Shown piece after piece: positions 58,579 to 64,000 of a DNA stretch of 64,000 bases. How positions within the stretch are numbered: the first letter of the stretch is position 1; each line of letters begins with the position of its first letter. The stretch covers positions 14,373,403-14,437,402 of the forward strand of contig NW_024040040.1 of NCBI RefSeq assembly GCF_014851395.1, read 5' to 3'. The notes under the pieces were generated by a model. That model was not told the DNA's origin. It did no database searches and saw nothing but the letters and a program-made list of their open reading frames with translations. The translations under genes were made by a program, and so were the position numbers. The DNA comes from Micropterus salmoides (Eukaryota > Chordata > Actinopteri > Centrarchiformes > Centrarchidae).

Positions 58579-60180
58579 CAGTGAGGAAAATAAGTATTTG
58601 AACACCCTGCTATTTTGCAAGTTCTCCCACTTAGAAATCATGGAGGGGTCTGAAATTGTCATTGTAGGTGCATGTCCACTGTGAGAGACATAATCTAAAA
58701 AAAAATAATCCAAAAATCACAATGTATGATTTTTAAACTATTTATTTGTATGATACAGCTGCAAATAAGTATTTGAACACCTGTCTATCAGCTAGAATTC
58801 TGACTCTCAAAGAGTGAGTCTGCCTTCAAAATGTCCACCTCCACTCCATTTATTATCCTAAATTAGATGCACCTGTTTGAGGTCGTTAGCTGCATAAAGA
58901 CACCTGTCCACCCCATACAATCAGTAAGAATCCAACTACTAACATGGCCAAGACCAAAGAGCTGTCCAAAGACACTAGAGACAAAATTGTACACCTCCAC
59001 AAGGCTGGAAAGGGCTACGGGGAAATTGCCAAGCAGCTTGGTGAAAAAAGGTCCACTGTTGGAGCAATCATTAGAAAATGGAAGAAGCTAAACATGACTG
59101 TCAATCTCCCTCGGACTGGGGCTCCATGCAAGATCTCACCTCGTGGGGTCTCAATGATCCTAAGAAAGGTGAGAAATCAGCCCAGAACTACACAGGAGGA
59201 GCTGGTCAATGACCTGAAAAGAGCTGGGACCACCGTTTCCAAGGTTACTGTTGGTAATACACTAAGACGTCATGGTTTGAAATCATGCATGGCACAGAAG
59301 GTTCCCCTGCTTAAACCAGCACATGTCAAGGCCCATCTTAAGTTTGCCAATGACCATTTGGATGATCCAGAGGAGTCATGGGAGAAAGTCATGTGGTCAG
59401 ATGAGACCAAAATAGAACTTTTTGGTCATAATTCCACTAACCGTGTTTGGAGGAAGAAGAATGATGAGCACCATCCCAAGAACACCATCCCTACTGTGAA
59501 ACATGGGGGTGGTAGCATCATGCTTTGGGGGTGTTTTTCTGCACATGGGACAGGGCGACTGCACTGTATTAAGGAGAGGATGACCGGGGCCATGGATTGC
59601 GAGATTTTGGGGAACAACCTCCTTCCCTCAGTTAGAGCATTGAAGATGGGTCGAGGCTGGGTCTTCCAACATGACAATGACCCGAAGCACACAGCCAGGA
59701 TAACCAAGGAGTGGCTCTGTAAGAAGCATATCAAGGTTCTGGCGTGGCCTAGCCAGTCTCCAGACCTAAACCCAATAGAGAATCTTTGGAGGGAGCTCAA
59801 ACTCCGTGTTTCTCAGCGACAGCCCAGAAACCTGACTGATCTAGAGAAGATCTGTGTGGAAAAGTGAAAAAAAATCCCTCCTGCAGTGTGTGCAAACCTG
59901 GTGAAAAACTACAGGAAACGTTTGACCTCTGTAACTGCAAACGAAGGCTACTGTACCAAATATTAACAGTGATTTTCTCAGGTGTTCAAATACTTATTTG
60001 TAGCTGTATCATACAAATAAATAGTTAAAAAAATCATACATTGTGATTTCTGGATTTTTTTTTTTTTGATTGTCTCTCAGTGGACATGCACCTACGATGA
60101 CCATTTCAGACCCCTCCATGATTTCTAAGTGGGAGAACTTGCAAAATAGCAGGGTGTTCAAATACTTATTTTCCTCACTG
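58579..60180 (+). mobile_element. Tc1/mariner transposon, nearly intact
   Basis: A 1,602-bp element between TA dinucleotides (58,577-58,578 and 60,181-60,182), with inverted repeats of about 210 bp starting CAGTGAGGAAAATAAGTATT. Each inverted repeat carries AAATAAGTATTTGAACACC twice, near its outer and inner end, the IR/DR layout of transposase-binding sites in fish Tc1 elements such as Sleeping Beauty. The left and right repeats differ at only a handful of positions, so it is fairly young. Confidence 0.95.
58944..59867 (+). CDS. Tc1-like transposase with one premature stop
   Basis: A DDE transposase that cuts and pastes the surrounding element. The 307-codon frame starts MAKTKELSKDTRDKIVHLHK (paired-like helix-turn-helix DNA-binding region, about residues 1-115). 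The catalytic triad is complete: Asp153 (MWSDETK), Asp244 (QHDNDPKH) and Glu279 (NPIENLW), a DD34E spacing. It ends at a TGA (59,865-59,867) in ICVEK*, where the family has a Trp codon; beyond it the same frame stays open for 32 codons to GYCTKY and TAA at 59,964-59,966. So one base change removes the last 33 residues. Whether the truncated protein works is unknown; it is probably inactive. Confidence 0.93.
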   Translation: MAKTKELSKDTRDKIVHLHKAGKGYGEIAKQLGEKRSTVGAIIRKWKKLNMTVNLPRTGAPCKISPRGVSMILRKVRNQPRTTQEELVNDLKRAGTTVSKVTVGNTLRRHGLKSCMAQKVPLLKPAHVKAHLKFANDHLDDPEESWEKVMWSDETKIELFGHNSTNRVWRKKNDEHHPKNTIPTVKHGGGSIMLWGCFSAHGTGRLHCIKERMTGAMDCEILGNNLLPSVRALKMGRGWVFQHDNDPKHTARITKEWLCKKHIKVLAWPSQSPDLNPIENLWRELKLRVSQRQPRNLTDLEKICVEK

Positions 60181-60182
60181 TA

Positions 60183-63002
60183 TGTTACTTATAGTTCCAT
60201 TATTTATATTGTTTTCCTGTGTTTTACTTCTTCCAGTCTGTGTTCTTCTCTTCCTTTCAGAAGAATTGTTGAGAACCACTTCCAACATGACTTTACTGCT
60301 GCTTAGGAGCTCCAATTCTCAACCTTACATGTCCATCATCTACTGCAATGTAAGTTTTTGACCCAAACTTTTTGAGCCAAAACTGAATAAATGCAGTCTT
60401 GCCATCATTTCGTCCAAAAATGAAAATATCCATAAAGCCAATTTTGGGTCTAATATGACAACATGCCATCTTAATCCTATCAGACATTTCCAAGGGCAGC
60501 GACGCATCTGCTCAGTATTATATCACTTGGTCTTGCTCTGCTTTGGCAGACGAACAGCCCGACAGTCAGAGCGGTTCGAGACGATTGCAGCCATCTACTT
60601 CATGGTGGCTCCCAAAGTGCGTTGATATTGTTACAGTATTATCGATTCATCGTTTCATATGTGCACGTTGTTCAACTTTTATGTATGGAAATCTCTTTAG
60701 TGCTCAGTAGTTTCAGCTAAATACTGAACATTCACATGCTATTCAATGCCATGTATCATCTGCACTTCCAGGCAATAATGATTCTGGTTTGGATTTTGTT
60801 GCTTGGCAACAAATGCACTTTCAGGAAGAGGCAACAGGATGTTTTATAGGTTGCTGTACTACAGCTTGATGCGGGGCTTTGAGCTGCAAAAGTGGCTTCA
60901 CAAAGGGCTCCCTTTGGATGTCATTGAAAAGCTTTTAACTCTACCTGAGGAGAAACTGCAGGAGCTCCATGTTCTGTAATAAATCGGCCTCTTGTGAAAG
61001 AAATACACCCAAATGTCAGTATTAGTCTCAAAAAACAAATATAAGAGCCATGCAAACAAACAAGCAACCAAACATGCAAATACTGTGTTTTCTATTCTGT
61101 CCTAGTACAACTTTTTTTTTTTTTAACTATGTAAAATTGGTTTCTTTTGTAGATGCAAAATATTCCTGTTTTACATCCAAAATCAAATCGTGAAGCCTTT
61201 CTCTTCATTCATGTGGACCTGGGGCATGACAGAAGTCTAAAGAGACACAATACACAGACATGGATGGACTGATTTACTTCCTGCATTTGAAAGCAGAACC
61301 TGTAATAGGTTAGATCTATACACAAACCTATAGTTTAACTTCTCACTTTTTAACTTTTGTTCAATTCTATATTATTACAAGACAATTAAAATCTACGCTT
61401 TTTCAAGTCCTGCATTAACTGTTGTGGGTACCTGCACACTGTGGTGCCCACTCCTACACGTATACAGTCATCGCATCACTTCCCTAGATTCAGGATGAAC
61501 ACACACAAACTGAGAGAAGGCAGAGATGGATACAACTTCCCTCAAGGCTGCGCAAACTGAAGCATGAAGGCTTTGCTTAAGGTAAGATTGTTCAACCTAT
61601 TAGCTCCAAAGACAACAAATTTCTCCTTGTATGTAATTACAGAAAGAAAATGGCATTCCTTCCAACATGTACCAGTGACATATTAACAAAAAGTTTATAA
61701 AATGCTTATTTAGATATTCACATAGACATAGATAACACAGTAAGAGCTGTTGCTGTAAGAACTAAGACAGCTATTCGTCATGTAGCTGCTTGATTATGAA
61801 TAAATGTCAAACAAAAGCGATCAATTTCTTGCAAGTATAAGCAAAATTCTGCTTCACTTCCTGTGTGAACATTCAGTAAGAGGTGAGTGCTACAGACCAA
61901 TAATCCAATTAATCAATAGTTCTACAATGATGTCCTGCTAATGTCTTAAGCAAACAAAGCAAGGAGAGGGGAAAGGGGGGTGATGTCTGCGGAGTGCACT
62001 GTCAGCATTTAGGAAGAGGGGGGGGTGCACTCTCGCTTCACTTTTCTGTCTCTCTCTCTCTTGCTCTCTGACATGAGGACCGGTGGGAATGGTGTGTTCC
62101 AGCAGCGAGTCGACCAGCCATCATTCCCTCAGACAGTGAGAACATTAAGGTGTACCTGCTCCCCTCAGCACTTTCACTGGCACCCCAGAGCAACGTTATT
62201 ATGATGATCCAAGTTCAAACAACATCTTTCTCTCTCTCTGTATCGCTCTCTCCCTTTGGATAGAGGTCTCTATGCACCATTAACCCAGGTCCATCCATCA
62301 TCTGTCTCCTTGTTCAGTGTGCTGTAATACACTGTTAATGTTACTGCAACGACACTGATACAACCCCTTAATGGAGCTCTTCAGCAGGTACTGTTTGGGC
62401 ACGGAGAAGGAAGGAGGCAAATTGTTTTAAAAAGCAGCAATGCAGGACTTTTATGTATCAGCAGATTAAAAAAAGGAAAAATAAACTTTTAAAACGCAGA
62501 CTTTAGACTTTGCATTTGAACCATTAGTGGTTACTAGTGGTTCTCTACTATTGGGTTTATTTTTGCAGGTGTTTCTCTGCTTGTTTTTCTTGTGAATTAC
62601 TGGATAATTTTACTTCTTCGGTTCATGAATGTTTATACCAAGAAAACAAGGACAACTCTTCCTTTGACCTTGTCATTACACATAGTAATATGCTACTAGT
62701 GACAAAGGGTCACAAGATCAATTCATTTTAAAAGGTATAACAAGTCAAACAAAAGTTGGGAACCACTGCCTAATATAAGATGTCTTTCCAAAAAACAATT
62801 GTGGTACTTCTTCAAATGACAACCAACATCCCAAAACCCCAAAGATTTTTAACTTGCAATGATATAAAAAAGAAAAGGAGCAAATCTTCACATTTTAATT
62901 TGATCAACTTCTTTCTGATTGACTAATCGAGTAATGAACTTATCATTTCAGCTCTACATGGAACCTATATATCATACAAATTTGGAGAATATGGGTTTAT
63001 AG
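60183..63002. other. Intergenic, no gene recognised
   Basis: I see no exon with convincing coding content and splice sites. Frames are short. Poly-T (61,112-61,124), a short G run (62,021-62,027) and CT-rich stretches (62,050, 62,230) are the only notable features. Confidence 0.5.
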
Positions 63003-63660
63003 TAGGGCTGGGCAGTATGAACCAAAAAGTCATAATCCGGTACTGTTAGGCTGAATACCGATATAAAATATATATCGGTATTTTCTGCTAAGTGGGCTGG
63101 GGGTGGGTTGGTATTAGCGGGTATGTTTTTACTATTTGTAGTGACTTGTTTCTTATTTCACAGTTTTAATTATACTTGAATCTGCCTCCTTCAGTTCTCT
63201 TCACGCTCACAGATGTATTATTATTATTAACGTATTCTGTTGCAAACATGTCAGCGTGCCCCGCTTCTTTCCGTCTCTCTCTCTCTCTGTATGATTCTCC
63301 ATCAGTAGCAGGCCACGTTATATAAAGTGGCCAAAAAACAAACAAAACACAACTCGTCTTCTGGACTTTTCCTCCCACGATTCAGTTCACAGCAGCAGCT
63401 GCGCCGCATGTTGAGGAGGCGTGTTGATGATGTAGCCTTTCAAAACAAAACCAACATGGTAGCTAACAAATGACATCTGCACTGGTGTGTTCACTGTCGG
63501 TTTACCTGGTCCACTCTTGTAAAATATCCATCGTGTCGCGACTTGTAACGTAATAATGTTTATTTGGGGGTGGTGCTGCATGGTGAGGGAGAGAGACAAG
63601 CAAGGACTTCATAGAAACATAATAATTAACTCAACATTAAACTATAATCGGTATTGTCAA
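63003..63660. mobile_element. Probable hAT-like non-autonomous element
   Basis: TAGGGCTGGGCAGTATGAAC is the usual start of a fish hAT MITE (TAGGGCTGGGC), followed by repeated AATACCGATAT/ATCGGTAT motifs. ATAATCGGTATTGTC at about 63,645 may be near its far end, but I do not see a clean inverse GCCCAGCCCTA. A Tc1 copy begins just after it. Confidence 0.5.
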
Positions 63661-63685
63661 ATTTTTTATCTCTTTTGAAATTATA

Positions 63686-64000
63686 CAGTGAGGAAAATAA
63701 GTATTTGAACACCCTGCTATTTTGCAAGTTCTCCCACTTAGAAATCATGGAGGGGTCTGAAATTGTCATCGTAGGTGCATGTCCACTGTGAGAGACATAA
63801 TCTAAAAAAAAAAATCCAGAAATCACAATGGATGATTTTTTTAACTATTTATTTGTATGATACAGCTGCAAATAAGTATTTGAACACCTGTCTATCAGCT
63901 AGAATTCTGACTCTCAAAGACCTGTTAGTCTGCCTTCAAAATGTCCACCTCCACTCCATTTATTATCCTAAATTAGATGCACCTGTTTGAGGTCGTTAGC
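63686..64000 (+). mobile_element. Second copy of the CAGTGAGG Tc1 family, cut by the right edge
   Basis: It starts CAGTGAGGAAAATAAGTATT after TA (63,684-63,685) and follows 58,579-58,890 almost base for base, including the inner AAATAAGTATTTGAACACC repeat and GAGGTCGTTAGC. The transposase start would lie about 60 bp beyond the window. Confidence 0.95.

Noticed and set aside
58531..58713. Repeated frames with ISDPSMISKWENLQNS at 58.6, 60.1 and 63.7 kb
   Set aside because: They are translations of the Tc1 terminal inverted repeat, not of a gene family.
59426..59800. 124-codon minus-strand frame
   Set aside because: It is the antisense shadow of the Tc1 transposase.

Overview
The window is vertebrate DNA, almost certainly from a percomorph ray-finned fish. 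The evidence is one large gene with GT-AG introns, many CA/GT microsatellites, Tc1-type transposons, fish LINE fragments, tRNA-derived SINEs of the AFC-like kind, and short hAT and Harbinger relics. Nothing looks bacterial: there are no operons, CRISPR arrays or ribosome-binding sites.

The one gene I can reconstruct is on the minus strand: atp11a, a class 6 P4-ATPase (phospholipid flippase). I placed 29 coding exons between 39,824 and 16,859 base by base. Every junction is GT-AG and every phase joins. A candidate first exon lies 14 kb further upstream (53,827-53,783). Together the 30 exons total 3,618 nt, a model of 1,205 residues plus stop. The catalytic landmarks are present in order: DGES, the M4 PVSM motif, DKTGT, KGAD, TGDK and GDGANDV. 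The 3' UTR probably runs from 16,858 to a poly(A) signal near 12,135. A 24-nt in-frame microexon with strong splice sites sits unannounced in intron 26.

Region by region. 1-515: an unidentified open reading frame on the minus strand that runs off the left edge. 516-12,100: intergenic DNA rich in old repeats, including a LINE reverse-transcriptase relic, an inverted-repeat pair 3.7 kb apart, and a MITE with a nested SINE-like repeat. 12,120-53,827: atp11a. Its introns hold a dead Tc1 element (17.7-19.3 kb), a Harbinger transposase relic (26.6-27.4 kb), a doubly deleted LINE (46.6-47.7 kb) and many microsatellites; its 3' UTR holds a hAT MITE with a perfect 8-bp target duplication. 53.8-64 kb: no gene recognised; a LINE 3' end, a cluster of direct and inverted repeats, a SINE with a perfect target duplication, a nearly intact Tc1 element (58,579-60,180) with one nonsense codon, and the first 315 bp of a second copy of that Tc1 family at the right edge.

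I found no wholly new system that the sequence alone proves. The best leads are the atp11a microexon, the atp11a splice donors formed by GT microsatellites, the unidentified left-edge ORF, and the head-to-head palindrome at the end of the older Tc1 element.
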